NCBI GenBank assembly: GCA_021801255.1
Contig: JAJYYH010000003.1
Location: forward strand, 24,600 to 88,599
Length of the DNA: 64,000 nucleotides
Direction: 5' to 3'
Source: Pseudomonadota bacterium
Lineage (GTDB): Bacteria > Pseudomonadota > Alphaproteobacteria > Acetobacterales > Acetobacteraceae
Shown: piece by piece, positions 32,160 to 43,217 of the stretch
How the letters are laid out: the number at the start of each line of letters is the position of its first letter
Position numbering within the stretch: the stretch's first letter is position 1
Notes under the pieces: model-generated
Seen by the model: only the letters and a program-made list of their open reading frames with translations
Told to the model about the DNA's origin: nothing
The model's database searches: none
Position numbers and translations under genes: made by a program

Positions 32160-34714
32160 GCCGGCTTGCGCGCCAGCGGTGGGTCGCACGCCTCGTGCTC
32201 GGCTTTGAGCAGATTTGGCTGGCGCTCTGGCCGGCGCTCGGGCTGTTCGGCCTCTATGTCCTCGCGGCGCTGCTCGATTTGCCAGCGGCACTGCCGCCAG
32301 AGTGGCGCGCCGCCCTGCTCGGGCTCACCGCCCTCGGCGCGCTTGGCCTGCTCGGGCACGGGCTGCGGGGCTTCCGCTGGCCGGATCGGGCCGCCGCCGA
32401 ACGGCGCATCGAGCGCGCCTCCGGCCTCGCCCATCGTCCGCTGGCGACGCTTGCCGACCGCCCGGCGCTGCCGGAGATGGCGGGGTTGTGGCAGGCCCAT
32501 CTCGCGGCCGAGCGGGCACGGCTCGGCGGCCTGCGAAGCGGCTGGCCGCATCCCGGCCTGGCTCGGCGCGACCGCCGGGCGCTCCGTGCCGCTCTCCTCG
32601 TGGCGCTCGCCGCCGCCCTGGTGATCGCCGGGCCCGACGCGCCGCTGCGCCTCGCCCGCGCCTTCCATCCCGATCTCGCGTTCGGCGCCGCCACCGCTGG
32701 CGATAAACTCGAAGCCTGGATCACCCCACCCGGCTATACCGGCCTCGCGCCGATCTTTCTTCATGCGCCGGGAGAAAAGCTCAGCGTGCCGGCGGGTTCG
32801 CGGCTCAGCGTCAATCTCAGCGGCGCGCGCACGCCCGCCGATCTCGTGCTGAACGGCGCCAAAACGCCGTTCAAGCCACTCGACCCGACGAGTTTCCAGG
32901 CCGAGATGGTGCTCACGGAGAGCGGGCGGCTGGTCGTGCGCCAGGGCTGGGCAACGCGCGGGGCGTGGGATCTCGCAGTGACGCCGAACACGCCCCCGGT
33001 GATTGCCTTCACCGCGCCCCCCGGCCCGGTGCCGCGCCGGCCCCTATTACGCCTGCCCTGGCAGGCGCGCGATCAATATGGCGTGGTCGCGGCGACGGCC
33101 GAGATGGTTCTCGCCGCCCGCCCCGATGCCGCCCCGCTCAGCGTTCCGATCCCGCTGCCGAGCGGCCCCACCAGGGCGGCGCGCGGCAGCCTGATCACCG
33201 ATCTCACCGCCCACCCCTGGGCCGGGCTCGCGGTCAGCGCGCATCTCACGGCGCGCGACGCGGCCGGGCTCACCGGGGCGAGCGAGAGTTTCTCCTTCGT
33301 GCTGCCGGAGCGGAATTTTGCCAACCCGATCGCCGCCGTGCTGGCGATGGCGCGCAAATCCCTGAGCCAGAACCCCTCGGCGCGCAGCGGGGCGCTTGAA
33401 TTGCTCGATGGATTGGCCGCCGAGACCAGCCTCTTCGCCAGCGATTGGGGCGGCTATCTCAACGAACGCGCCATCGCTGCCCTGCTTCGCCGCGATCCCA
33501 CCGCCGGCGCCGTGACCGAAGCGCAGGCGCGGCTGTGGCAACTCGCGCTGCATTTCGAGGAAGGCCGGGTGGGCGATACGGCGCGCGCGCTGGAGGCGGC
33601 GCGCCAGGCGCTCCACGACGCCCTCGAACAGCGCGCCCATGGCGACCAGCCGGATGCCAAGACGCTCGATCAGTTGCTCCGGCGCTACCAGGAGGCGCTT
33701 GCCGCCCATCTCGCCGCGCTCGCTCGCCAGGCGCGGCAAAACCCCGCCCTCGATCAGGCCGGCGAGCCCATCGACCCCAGCCAGATCGCACGGATGGCCG
33801 AGGAAATGCGCGAAGCCGCCGCCGCCGGGCGCACACAGGAGGCGGAAGCCCGCCTGCAAGCACTCGAACACCTGATGAAAAAGCTGCGTGCCGGCCGGCC
33901 GCATCCGGTTGATCCGCGCCAGGCGCAGGCACAGAAACGCCTGAAAGAGGCGGAATCCGCGTTGCAGGAGCTGGTGAAACGCCAGGGCGCGCTGCTCGAC
34001 CGCGCCCAGGCGCGCGCCGAGGCCGAGCGCGGCGACGACGACTCCATGCTTCGCCAGCCCGGTGGCCTGCCGCTGCCCGGCCTGGCGCAACCCCGCGACG
34101 CCCGTGGCCCATCGCCCTTGCCCGGCGCGACATCGGAGCAGCAAAGCGATCAACGCGCCCAGGCGGCTCTCCGCGAACGGCTGAAAACCCTACATCCGAC
34201 CCTGGCCCCGGCCGGCGCCGCGACCGCCGGCAATCTCACCGAAGCGGAGCAGGCGATGCGCCAGGCCGAACAGGCGCTCACCCAAAACGAGGACGACGCC
34301 GCCGCCGAGGCCGAGGCCGAGGCGCTCGGCGCGCTTGAGCGCAGCGGGCAGGATCTCGCCCGCGCCGAGGCCAAGGGCCAGGGCGAGGACGGCCGCGATC
34401 AGGATAGCGCCGATGACGGCGGCGAGGACCAGGACCAACTCGGCCAGTCGGGCACCGTCTCGCGCCCTGGCGATGGCGGCGACAGCGGCCAGGGCGGCGC
34501 GCGCGGCCCGCATCGCCTGCGCCGCGACCCGCTCGGGCGGAGCGTCGAGCAAGGGAGCGCCGGTGGCGACGAGGCGACTGACGTGATGTTGCCCGACACC
34601 ATGGAGCAGGCGCGCAGCCGCGCCATCGAGGACGAACTCCGCCGCCGCGGCGCCGAGCGCACCCGGCCGGAGGAGGAATTGCGCTATATCGACCGCCTGC
34701 TACAGCCGTTCTGA
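32156..34714 (+). CDS. TIGR02302/DUF4175 membrane protein
   Basis: An 852-residue alphaproteobacterial protein of the TIGR02302 (DUF4175) family. Three hydrophobic segments lie in the first 170 residues (GLFGLYVLAALLDL, ALLGLTALGALGLLGHGL and RAALLVALAAALVIAGP). A region of beta-rich periplasmic character follows, then from about residue 400 a long helical part rich in Gln, Ala, Arg and Glu, and a highly acidic Asp/Glu/Gly-rich stretch near residues 720-790. The end RSRAIEDELRRRGAERTRP...YIDRLLQPF is typical of the family. Function is not established. ATG 32156 overlaps the lysA stop, so translation is coupled. Confidence 0.88.
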   Translation: MSRLARQRWVARLVLGFEQIWLALWPALGLFGLYVLAALLDLPAALPPEWRAALLGLTALGALGLLGHGLRGFRWPDRAAAERRIERASGLAHRPLATLADRPALPEMAGLWQAHLAAERARLGGLRSGWPHPGLARRDRRALRAALLVALAAALVIAGPDAPLRLARAFHPDLAFGAATAGDKLEAWITPPGYTGLAPIFLHAPGEKLSVPAGSRLSVNLSGARTPADLVLNGAKTPFKPLDPTSFQAEMVLTESGRLVVRQGWATRGAWDLAVTPNTPPVIAFTAPPGPVPRRPLLRLPWQARDQYGVVAATAEMVLAARPDAAPLSVPIPLPSGPTRAARGSLITDLTAHPWAGLAVSAHLTARDAAGLTGASESFSFVLPERNFANPIAAVLAMARKSLSQNPSARSGALELLDGLAAETSLFASDWGGYLNERAIAALLRRDPTAGAVTEAQARLWQLALHFEEGRVGDTARALEAARQALHDALEQRAHGDQPDAKTLDQLLRRYQEALAAHLAALARQARQNPALDQAGEPIDPSQIARMAEEMREAAAAGRTQEAEARLQALEHLMKKLRAGRPHPVDPRQAQAQKRLKEAESALQELVKRQGALLDRAQARAEAERGDDDSMLRQPGGLPLPGLAQPRDARGPSPLPGATSEQQSDQRAQAALRERLKTLHPTLAPAGAATAGNLTEAEQAMRQAEQALTQNEDDAAAEAEAEALGALERSGQDLARAEAKGQGEDGRDQDSADDGGEDQDQLGQSGTVSRPGDGGDSGQGGARGPHRLRRDPLGRSVEQGSAGGDEATDVMLPDTMEQARSRAIEDELRRRGAERTRPEEELRYIDRLLQPF

Positions 34715-35033
34715 GCGGCCCGCGCGCCGGGCTGGCAGGCGCCGAGGCGCGAAACCATATTAAAAAATGTCAGTGCCGGAAATTGGTCGATATCGCGGAG
34801 TTGTGTCAGGACCGCGGCCGGGCAGGCCGCTGCGGCAGCTTGTCAAAGTGATAATGCGCGTTATAATTCCTCGTATTAATGATATTCGGGTCGTAGTATC
34901 ATGGCCACTGCGGTGCTTCTGGCCACAGGAAGGCGCCGCGCAGTGGCTTGGTGTGGGTTCACGCCGCCCCTTGTCCGGCGCGGGCATGGAGGGTGGTTTT
35001 GGTGTGGTGATGGGTTGGAAAGGCGGGCCGAAG
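34715..35033. other. Intergenic region upstream of the HMA/outer-membrane pair
   Basis: A gap of 319 bases without a convincing gene. Its centre (about 34750-34900) is markedly less GC-rich than the surroundings and contains the promoter candidate at 34840-34867. The frame of the next gene stays open through much of it, but the upstream extension has no signal peptide or domain and is rejected. The remaining bases would form a leader of about 160 bases; no known riboswitch was recognised in it. Confidence 0.6.
34840..34867 (+). promoter_or_regulatory. Strong sigma-70-type promoter candidate
   Basis: TTGTCA (34840-34845), a 16-base spacer and a perfect TATAAT (34862-34867) in an AT-rich patch. 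Five of six -35 bases and all six -10 bases match the consensus, the best such pair noticed by eye in the window. It would drive the HMA-fold gene and outer-membrane gene downstream with a start near 34874. Confidence 0.6.
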
Positions 35034-35447
35034 ATGCGGTTGATTTCTCGGATGATCGGCTCAGGCGGGCTGGCGCTGGGGCTGGGGCTGGCGCCGGCCA
35101 TGGGATGGGCCGAGCCGGCGGCGGCGCAGGCGGCGGCTTCGCCGGCTGGAGCCCCAGCCGGTGAGGTGCAGGTGACCGTGCTCGGTGTCACCTCGCCGTT
35201 CTTCGTCTTCGGCATCGTCAAGCGGCTGGGGCAGATCCCCGGCGTCCAGCATGTCTCGTTCAACCTGCTGCACGGCCGCGCGGATGTCCAACTTAAGCCC
35301 GGCGCCGTGGTGACCGACGATGACCTCCGCAAAGCCGTGCGCAATGCCTCCTACTCGTTCGGCGGGATCCACTGGATCCGCCGCCCCGGCGCCACCGATT
35401 CGACCACCGCCGCAGGCGTCGCGGCAGTGGGCCAGGGGACGAAGTAG
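35034..35447 (+). CDS. Secreted HMA-fold protein lacking the CxxC metal site
   Basis: A 137-residue exported protein. An N-terminal signal ([17 protein letters not shown]) ends near WAEPAAAQA, followed by an Ala/Pro-rich linker. Residues 44-114 match the heavy-metal-associated fold of MerP and CopZ: a first strand VQVTVLGV, a helix ending in IPGVQHVSF, LHGRADVQL, and a last helix LRKAVRNASY. At the metal loop, where MerP has a CxxC, it has TSPFFVFG and there is no cysteine in the protein. Metal binding of the usual type is therefore unlikely. ATG 35034 was chosen because the signal follows at once. The outer-membrane gene begins four bases after the stop, so the two form one unit. Confidence 0.78.
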   Translation: MRLISRMIGSGGLALGLGLAPAMGWAEPAAAQAAASPAGAPAGEVQVTVLGVTSPFFVFGIVKRLGQIPGVQHVSFNLLHGRADVQLKPGAVVTDDDLRKAVRNASYSFGGIHWIRRPGATDSTTAAGVAAVGQGTK

Positions 35448-35451
35448 CCGC

Positions 35452-36354
35452 ATGCGTTGTGCCGTCCGACGCCTCGCGGCCGCCGCCGCGGGCCTTTTTG
35501 TCGCGCTGCTGCTCGCCGCGCCGGCGCGCGCGCAGATCACCTTTCCCTCCGCCGCGCCGATTTCCGCCGGCAACATCATCGTCCGCACGCAGCCGACCGT
35601 GACCGATGAATCGGGAGGGGTGCAGAGCCTCTACGACGAGAACGTCGTTCTCTACGGCGCCTCGCCCGACCTTGCCTTCATTCTTGAGAACAAGTCGATC
35701 GTCTCCAATTCCGCCAATATCGTCACCAACGGCAAGACCGCGGCGCTCACCGCGACCGGCTTCGGCGATACCGTGCTCGATACCCGCTATAATCTCTATG
35801 AACTCGACGACATCGGCTCGACCTTTCGCGTCGCTCCCTATTTTGGCATCGATCTGCCCACGGGGATGGACAATACCAACGCCTTCATGCCGCGCGAACT
35901 GCAACCCGCCTCCGCCGCCTGGGGCACGCGCGAGGCGCTGACCGCCTCCTGGCAGACCCTGTTCTGGAACGCCCAGGCGCTCATCGGCTATCAGAACTAT
36001 GCCAGTTCGAGCGGCTTTCAGCCCGGCGATTCGGTGCTCGCCGATGCCGCGTTTCACTACATGATCTGGCCGGGCGACCTCGATCGTGAAGTGAACGCCG
36101 AGATTTTCGCCTCGCTGGAGACCAATTACTCGCTCTCCGGGATAGATCGCATGGACGGAGCCCCCATCGCCGGCACCGGTGGGCAGCTCTGGCTGGTCGA
36201 TCCCGGCATCATCTATAGCACGCCGCAATACGCCGTCGATCTCACCGCGCTGCTGCCGATCCTGCAACAGTATCGCGGCCCGGGCGCCGCCCGCTACAAT
36301 TACGGCGTGGAAGCCATGTTCCGCTGGAGCTTCTTCACCTATCACCATTGGTAG
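35452..36354 (+). CDS. Outer-membrane transporter-like protein
   Basis: A 300-residue exported protein with a clear signal peptide (AAAAAGLFVALLLAAPARAQ). The rest alternates polar and aromatic residues, as in beta-barrels, with segments such as DTRYNLYELDDIGSTFRVAPYF and EIFASLETNYSLSG. The C-terminus ends in FRWSFFTYHHW, an aromatic terminal residue suitable for BAM recognition. It resembles outer-membrane proteins annotated simply as transporter (MetA/phenol-degradation-like). Substrate is unknown. It follows the HMA-fold gene by four bases, so the pair is expected to act together in the envelope. Confidence 0.72.
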   Translation: MRCAVRRLAAAAAGLFVALLLAAPARAQITFPSAAPISAGNIIVRTQPTVTDESGGVQSLYDENVVLYGASPDLAFILENKSIVSNSANIVTNGKTAALTATGFGDTVLDTRYNLYELDDIGSTFRVAPYFGIDLPTGMDNTNAFMPRELQPASAAWGTREALTASWQTLFWNAQALIGYQNYASSSGFQPGDSVLADAAFHYMIWPGDLDREVNAEIFASLETNYSLSGIDRMDGAPIAGTGGQLWLVDPGIIYSTPQYAVDLTALLPILQQYRGPGAARYNYGVEAMFRWSFFTYHHW

Positions 36355-36463
36355 CGCTTTTTTTTCTCATGCGCCGATAACAGGGAATTGAAACGGGCGC
36401 GCCCTGGTCAGCGGGGAAAAATAACGGCATCTCTGCGCCATTGCATGCACAAGGGGTCGAGCG

Positions 36464-36841
36464 ATGCGCCATTCCGTCTGGCCGTTTCTGTTGGGCAGTC
36501 TGCTGCTCGCCGGCTGCGTCAATTACGAAAAACAGGAAGAAGCCCTGGACGACTCGATGATCGGCCTGCCCGAGGCCGATCTGATCCAGCGCATGGGCGT
36601 GCCGCAGCGCACCTATACATCCGAAGGCCATAAATTCCTCGCCTATGAGCATCAGAGCGAGAGCTACATCTCCGATGGCGGAATGGGCATGGGCGGCTTC
36701 GGCATGATGGGTATGGGGCCCTACGATTTCGGGGAACCGAGCTTCGATAGCGGCGAGGTCGATGTCTCGACCTGCCAGACGGTGTTCGATGTGGTCAAGG
36801 GCGTGGTCCAGAACTTCTCCCGCCATGGCGACGGCTGCTGA
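36464..36841 (+). CDS. Small lipoprotein with SmpA/BamE-like core
   Basis: A 125-residue predicted lipoprotein. The signal (WPFLLGSLLLAGC) ends in the lipobox LAGC at about residue 18. The segment DSMIGLPEADLIQRMGVPQRTY, followed by FLAYEHQSES, resembles the two-helix, three-strand core of SmpA/OmlA/BamE proteins. A Gly/Met-rich loop (GGMGMGGFGMMGMGPYDF) is unusual. Two further cysteines near the end (STCQTVF and the last residue) could form a disulfide. It begins 109 bases after the outer-membrane gene; co-transcription is possible but not shown. Confidence 0.75.
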   Translation: MRHSVWPFLLGSLLLAGCVNYEKQEEALDDSMIGLPEADLIQRMGVPQRTYTSEGHKFLAYEHQSESYISDGGMGMGGFGMMGMGPYDFGEPSFDSGEVDVSTCQTVFDVVKGVVQNFSRHGDGC

Positions 36842-37112
36842 TAGTTTGAAATATACCCTGTTCGCGTCAGGATCGGAAAATTCTCTGGCGAGATGATGGG
36901 GAAGTTGTCTGGCACCCGATCGCAGTAAAGGGTCCATTTTCTGGGCATCTCCTCACGCAGAAACGTCAGCATCGCGGCCCCGAAATCGGCGAACTTTGTG
37001 GCATTGGTCATGTGTGACTCGACCGCGAAGCATTCGATTTGGAATCCACGCCGATTGCCCGCACGCCGAACGTTCCTGCCTGCAATCGATCGCGAAATTG
37101 ACATGCGCTCGG
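36842..37112. other. Intergenic region with possible minus-strand gene remnant
   Basis: A 271-base gap between a lipoprotein and an SDR gene. On the minus strand an ATG at 37011 opens a frame that reads protein-like for about 55 codons (including FADFGAAMLTFLREEMPRKW). It then runs antisense into the lipoprotein gene, stopping at 36721. Amino-acid composition over the first part looks real, so this may be the leftover 5' end of a lost gene. No family was recognised, and it could equally be chance. Confidence 0.3.
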
Positions 37113-37888
37113 CTATTCTTCGATCGCCGCTTGCGCCGGTCCCCATTGCAGGTGCTGGCCGCCATCGAGCGCCAGTATCTGGCCGGTGAAGGAGGGGAGC
37201 GCCAAGATGGCGAGCGCCGCGCGCGCCACTTCGGCGGGATCGCCCGGGCGGCCGAGCGGGGTCGCGCCCGATTGGCGGGCGAATTGCGCGGCACTTTGGC
37301 GGGCGCTCGGCAGGATCGGGCCGGGGCCGATCGCGGCCACCCGGATGCGCGGCGCGAGCGCCAGCGCCATGCTCCGCGTCAACGCCCAGAGCCCGGCTTT
37401 CGAGACCGTATAAGAGACGAAATGCGGGGTGAGGGCGAGCACGCGCTGGTCGAGCAGGTTGATCACCACGCCCTCGGCATCGTCCGGCAGCGCGCGGGCA
37501 AAGTTCTGCATCAGCACGAAAGGCGCGCGGAGATTGGGCGCGAGATGCGCATCCCAGCTTGCCCGCGTCACGGTGTCCCACTCGTCGCGCTCGAACACGC
37601 TGGCATTATTGACCAGCACCCCGATCGGGCCGAGCTCCGCCTCGGCGCGCGCGATGAGCGTCGTGACCTCTTCCTCGCTTGCGAGGTCGGCGGGAACCAC
37701 GGCGGCAGCGGCGCCGCTGGCGCGGACCAGGGACGCGGTTTCACGGGCGCCATCCTGGCTTTCCCGGTAATGCACGGCGATAGCAAAACCGGCCTCGGCG
37801 AGGGCGAGGGCGAGGGCGCGCCCGATGCGCCGCCCCGCGCCGGTGACGAGGGCGGCGCGAGGGATGGTGGCGGGGATCGCATCACCCT

Positions 37889-37892
<4 letters not shown>
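37113..37892 (-). CDS. SDR oxidoreductase, pteridine-reductase-like
   Basis: A 259-residue short-chain reductase. The cofactor motif is TGAGRRIG, with Arg where classical SDRs have Gly, the TGxxxRIG form seen in pteridine reductase PTR1 and dihydromonapterin reductase Fol[13 protein letters not shown] follows, and the catalytic pair is in [10 protein letters not shown] (YxxxK). The loop [11 protein letters not shown] is also shared with that subgroup. NADPH-dependent reduction of a pterin is the best guess. Its start overlaps the uvrB stop by four bases (ATGA), so it is translated after uvrB. Confidence 0.85.
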
Positions 37893-40063
<2,171 letters not shown>

Positions 40064-40091
40064 GATCGACCATGGGTGAGGGGAGGAGGCT

Positions 40092-40120
40092 TTGTCGAAT
40101 GGAGCGGCTTTCGCTATGTA
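40092..40120 (+). promoter_or_regulatory. Promoter candidate for the CoA-transferase operon
   Basis: TTGTCG (40092-40097), a 17-base spacer and TATGTA (40115-40120), ahead of the gene starting at 40155. Spacing is ideal and both boxes match moderately. It lies in the 91-base gap shared with the divergent uvrB gene, whose own promoter was not identified. Confidence 0.45.
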
Positions 40121-40154
40121 GGGGGGTCCATGTCCAAAGGGGAGTGCGTTCGCG

Positions 40155-40865
40155 ATGGCGGTCAACAAGGTCTATCCCGATGCCCAGGCGGCGCTCGCCG
40201 GCGTTTTGCGCGATGGCATGCTGATTATGGCCGGCGGCTTCGGTCTCTGCGGTATTCCGGGGGCGCTGATCGCGGCCATCCGCGACTCGGGCGTCAAGGA
40301 TCTCACCATCGTCTCCAACAATGCCGGCATTGACGGCGCCGGATTGGGGATCCTTCTCCAGACCCGCCAGGTGCGCAAAATGATCAGCTCCTATGTTGGC
40401 GAGAACGCGACTTTTGCCCGCCAGTACCTTGCCGGCGAGCTGGAGATCGAGTTCAACCCGCAAGGCACGCTCGCCGAGCGCATCCGCGCCGGCGGCGCCG
40501 GCATCCCGGCGTTTTTCACGCCGACGGGAGTCGGCACCGAGATCGCCAAGGGCAAGGAAATACGCGAGTTCGACGGCAAACAATACCTCATGGAGCGCGG
40601 CCTGTTCGCCGATCTCGCGATCATCCACGCGTGGAAGGGCGACACCGAGGGCAATCTCGTCTACCGCCTGACCGCGCGCAATTTCAACCCGATCATGGCG
40701 ACCGCCGCGCGGATGACCATTGCCGAGGTCGAGCATCTCGTCGAACCTGGCGAGATCGCGGCCGATGCCATCATCACGCCGGGCATCTTTGTCAAGCGCC
40801 TAGTCAAGCTCGATCGGGTGGAGAAGCACATCGAGCAACGCACCACCCGCAAGCGCGCCGCCTGA
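40155..40865 (+). CDS. scoA: 3-oxoacid CoA-transferase, subunit A
   Basis: A 236-residue alpha subunit of a two-gene CoA transferase (succinyl-CoA:3-ketoacid type). The N-terminal [18 protein letters not shown] glycine loop and [14 protein letters not shown] are the CoA-binding hallmarks. [18 protein letters not shown] and [18 protein letters not shown] lie further on. Such enzymes move CoA between succinate and acetoacetate or related 3-oxoacids. It is first in a run of five genes on one strand; subunit B begins 21 bases downstream. Confidence 0.93.
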   Translation: MAVNKVYPDAQAALAGVLRDGMLIMAGGFGLCGIPGALIAAIRDSGVKDLTIVSNNAGIDGAGLGILLQTRQVRKMISSYVGENATFARQYLAGELEIEFNPQGTLAERIRAGGAGIPAFFTPTGVGTEIAKGKEIREFDGKQYLMERGLFADLAIIHAWKGDTEGNLVYRLTARNFNPIMATAARMTIAEVEHLVEPGEIAADAIITPGIFVKRLVKLDRVEKHIEQRTTRKRAA

Positions 40866-40886
40866 ACCCGAAAGGATTTTTTCCCC

Positions 40887-41543
40887 ATGCCCTGGACCCG
40901 CGATGACATGGCGGCCCGCGCCGCTGCCGAACTAGAGGATGGCTTCTACGTCAATCTCGGCATCGGCATCCCGACCCTCGTCGCCAACCACATCCCGCCC
41001 GGAATGTCGATCCATCTGCACAGCGAGAACGGGCTTTTCGGCATTGGCCCCTTTCCCTACGAGGGCGAGGAGGATGCCGATCTCATCAATGCTGGTAAGC
41101 AGACCGTGACACTGCTTCCGACCTCGAGCATTTTCGACAGCGCCACCTCGTTTGCCATGGTGCGCGGCGGGCATATCGACATTTCCATCCTCGGTGCCTT
41201 GCAGGTCGCAGAAAACGGCGATCTCGCCAACTGGATGATCCCGGGGAAGATGGTGAAGGGCATGGGCGGGGCGATGGATCTGGTGGCCGGGGTGCCCCGC
41301 GTCGTCATCCTGATGGAGCATACCGCGCGCGGTGAGCCGAAAATCCTCAAGGAATGCACGCTGCCGCTCACCGGCAAGGGGGTTGCCGATACCATTATCA
41401 CCGAATTGGGCGTCTTCAAGCTTGATCGCGAGACCGGGCGCGGGTTGATCCTCACCGATCTCGCCCCCGGCGTGAGTCTCGATGACATCCGCGCCCAGAC
41501 CGCAGCCAGTTTTCGCCCGGCGCCGGCGCTCAAGACATGGTAA
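40887..41543 (+). CDS. scoB: 3-oxoacid CoA-transferase, subunit B
   Basis: A 218-residue beta subunit. The catalytic glutamate is Glu47 in the motif [26 protein letters not shown] precedes it, and [14 protein letters not shown] and [17 protein letters not shown] follow, all standard for ScoB/AtoA. With ScoA it would activate or release acetoacetate-type acids. The AGGATTTTTTCCCC stretch upstream supplies a modest ribosome site before ATG 40887. The acyl-CoA ligase follows after 52 bases. Confidence 0.93.
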   Translation: MPWTRDDMAARAAAELEDGFYVNLGIGIPTLVANHIPPGMSIHLHSENGLFGIGPFPYEGEEDADLINAGKQTVTLLPTSSIFDSATSFAMVRGGHIDISILGALQVAENGDLANWMIPGKMVKGMGGAMDLVAGVPRVVILMEHTARGEPKILKECTLPLTGKGVADTIITELGVFKLDRETGRGLILTDLAPGVSLDDIRAQTAASFRPAPALKTW

Positions 41544-41595
41544 TCGCTGTCTGACGCGGCTATTTTCGGGAGCATAAAAACGCCGGGAGGGCGCC

Positions 41596-43203
41596 ATGTC
41601 AGCCTACGCCTATCCACTGCTGATCAAGCAGCTTCTGACCACACCGATCCAGCAGGCAAGCCCGGCGGAAATTGTCTATCGCGATCTCCGCCGTTTTTCC
41701 TACCCCGAACTGATCGCCCGCATCGCCCGTCTCGGCAGCAGGCTGGCTGGGCTCGGTGTCGCCCCCGGCGATCGCGTCGCGGTGCTCGATTGGGACAGCC
41801 ATCGCTATCTGGAATGCTATTTCGCTATCCCGATGCTGGGTGCGGCGCTGATGACCGCCAATCCGCGCCTCTCGCCCGAGCAGCTCCACTACACGCTCGA
41901 TCATTGCGGCGCCCGCGTGCTTCTCGTCCATCCCGATTTTGTCCCATTGGTCCGCGAGATTCGGGCCAAACTGCCCCAGCTTCGCCTCATCATCGGCCTG
42001 CCCGATGACGGCAAGCTGCCCCCTGGCCTCGACTTTGCCGGCGAATACGAGGCGCTGCTGGAGGGGGGCGATCCTGCCTATACGTTTCCCGAGTTCGACG
42101 AAAACACCACGGCCACGACTTTTTACACCACCGGCACCACCGGCCATCCCAAGGGCGTACATTTTTCGCACCGCCAGATCGTGCTGCACACGCTCGCGGC
42201 GATGGCGACGCTTTTTCTCGCCAGCCGCCAGGGGCGGCTTTCGCGCGAGACGGTCTATATGCCGCTCACGCCGATGTTTCATGTTCACGCCTGGGGTTTC
42301 CCCTATATCGCGACGGTTGCCGGCATGAAGCAGGTCTATCCCGGCCGCTACGCCCCCCCGGTGATCGCGGCGCTCTTTGAGCGCGAAGGCGTCACCTATT
42401 CCCATTGCGTGCCGACCATCCTGCACATGCTGCTGAACGCGCCGGAATTCGCCGCCCTCGATCTTTCGCGCTGGCAGGTGATCATCGGCGGTTCGGCGCT
42501 GCCGCGCGGGCTCGCCGAGGCGGCGCTTGCCCGCGGCATCGATGTCTATGCCGGCTACGGCATGTCGGAGACCTGCCCGGTGCTGTCCCTGGCCCAACTC
42601 AAGCCTGGGATCGCGCTGGGCGAGGCAGAAGTGCGTGCCCGCACGAGCGCCGGCTTGCCGGCAGTACTCGCGCAGATCCGCGTCGTCGATGAGGACATGC
42701 ACGATCTGCCGCACGATGGCAGCCAGGCCGGCGAGGTGGTGGCGCGCGCGCCCTATCTCACCCAATCCTATGTTGGCAACGAGGACGCGAGTGCGGCGCT
42801 CTGGCGCGGCGGCTGGCTGCACACCGGCGATATCGGCACCATCGCGGAAGATGGCTATCTCCGCATCACCGATCGCGCCAAGGATGTCATTAAAACCGGC
42901 GGCGAGTGGGTCTCTTCGCTCGATCTCGAGGATTTGATCTCGCGGCATCCAGATGTCGGCGAGGTCGCCGTGATCGGCGTGCCGGATGCGAAATGGGGCG
43001 AGCGTCCGCTGGTCCTGGTGGTCGCCAAACCGGGACGCGCGCTCGACCCCGAAAGCGTGCGGCAATTCCTCGCCGAAGAGGCCGAGCGCGGCGCCATCCC
43101 GCGCTATGCGGTTCCCGAGCGTATCGTCGCCGTTGAAAGCCTCGATAAGACGAGTGTCGGCAAGCTCGACAAGAAGCGGCTCCGCGCGCGTTTCGCTGGC
43201 TGA
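41596..43203 (+). CDS. Acyl-CoA ligase (AMP-binding, AlkK/FadD type)
   Basis: A 535-residue ANL-superfamily enzyme that adenylates a carboxylic acid and joins it to CoA. The P-loop is [16 protein letters not shown]. Later motifs are [47 protein letters not shown] and, with the catalytic lysine near the end, [12 protein letters not shown]. The full [11 protein letters not shown] block resembles medium-chain AlkK/DmdB-like ligases. Chain length or aromatic preference cannot be read from sequence. GGGAGGG precedes the ATG. It lies third in the catabolic operon. Confidence 0.92.
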   Translation: MSAYAYPLLIKQLLTTPIQQASPAEIVYRDLRRFSYPELIARIARLGSRLAGLGVAPGDRVAVLDWDSHRYLECYFAIPMLGAALMTANPRLSPEQLHYTLDHCGARVLLVHPDFVPLVREIRAKLPQLRLIIGLPDDGKLPPGLDFAGEYEALLEGGDPAYTFPEFDENTTATTFYTTGTTGHPKGVHFSHRQIVLHTLAAMATLFLASRQGRLSRETVYMPLTPMFHVHAWGFPYIATVAGMKQVYPGRYAPPVIAALFEREGVTYSHCVPTILHMLLNAPEFAALDLSRWQVIIGGSALPRGLAEAALARGIDVYAGYGMSETCPVLSLAQLKPGIALGEAEVRARTSAGLPAVLAQIRVVDEDMHDLPHDGSQAGEVVARAPYLTQSYVGNEDASAALWRGGWLHTGDIGTIAEDGYLRITDRAKDVIKTGGEWVSSLDLEDLISRHPDVGEVAVIGVPDAKWGERPLVLVVAKPGRALDPESVRQFLAEEAERGAIPRYAVPERIVAVESLDKTSVGKLDKKRLRARFAG

Positions 43204-43217
43204 GGGGAGCGTGTGAC

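Noticed and set aside
34767..35033. An upstream extension of the HMA-fold gene of 89 codons
   Set aside because: It would bury the signal peptide in the middle of the protein and would put the promoter candidate inside the coding region.
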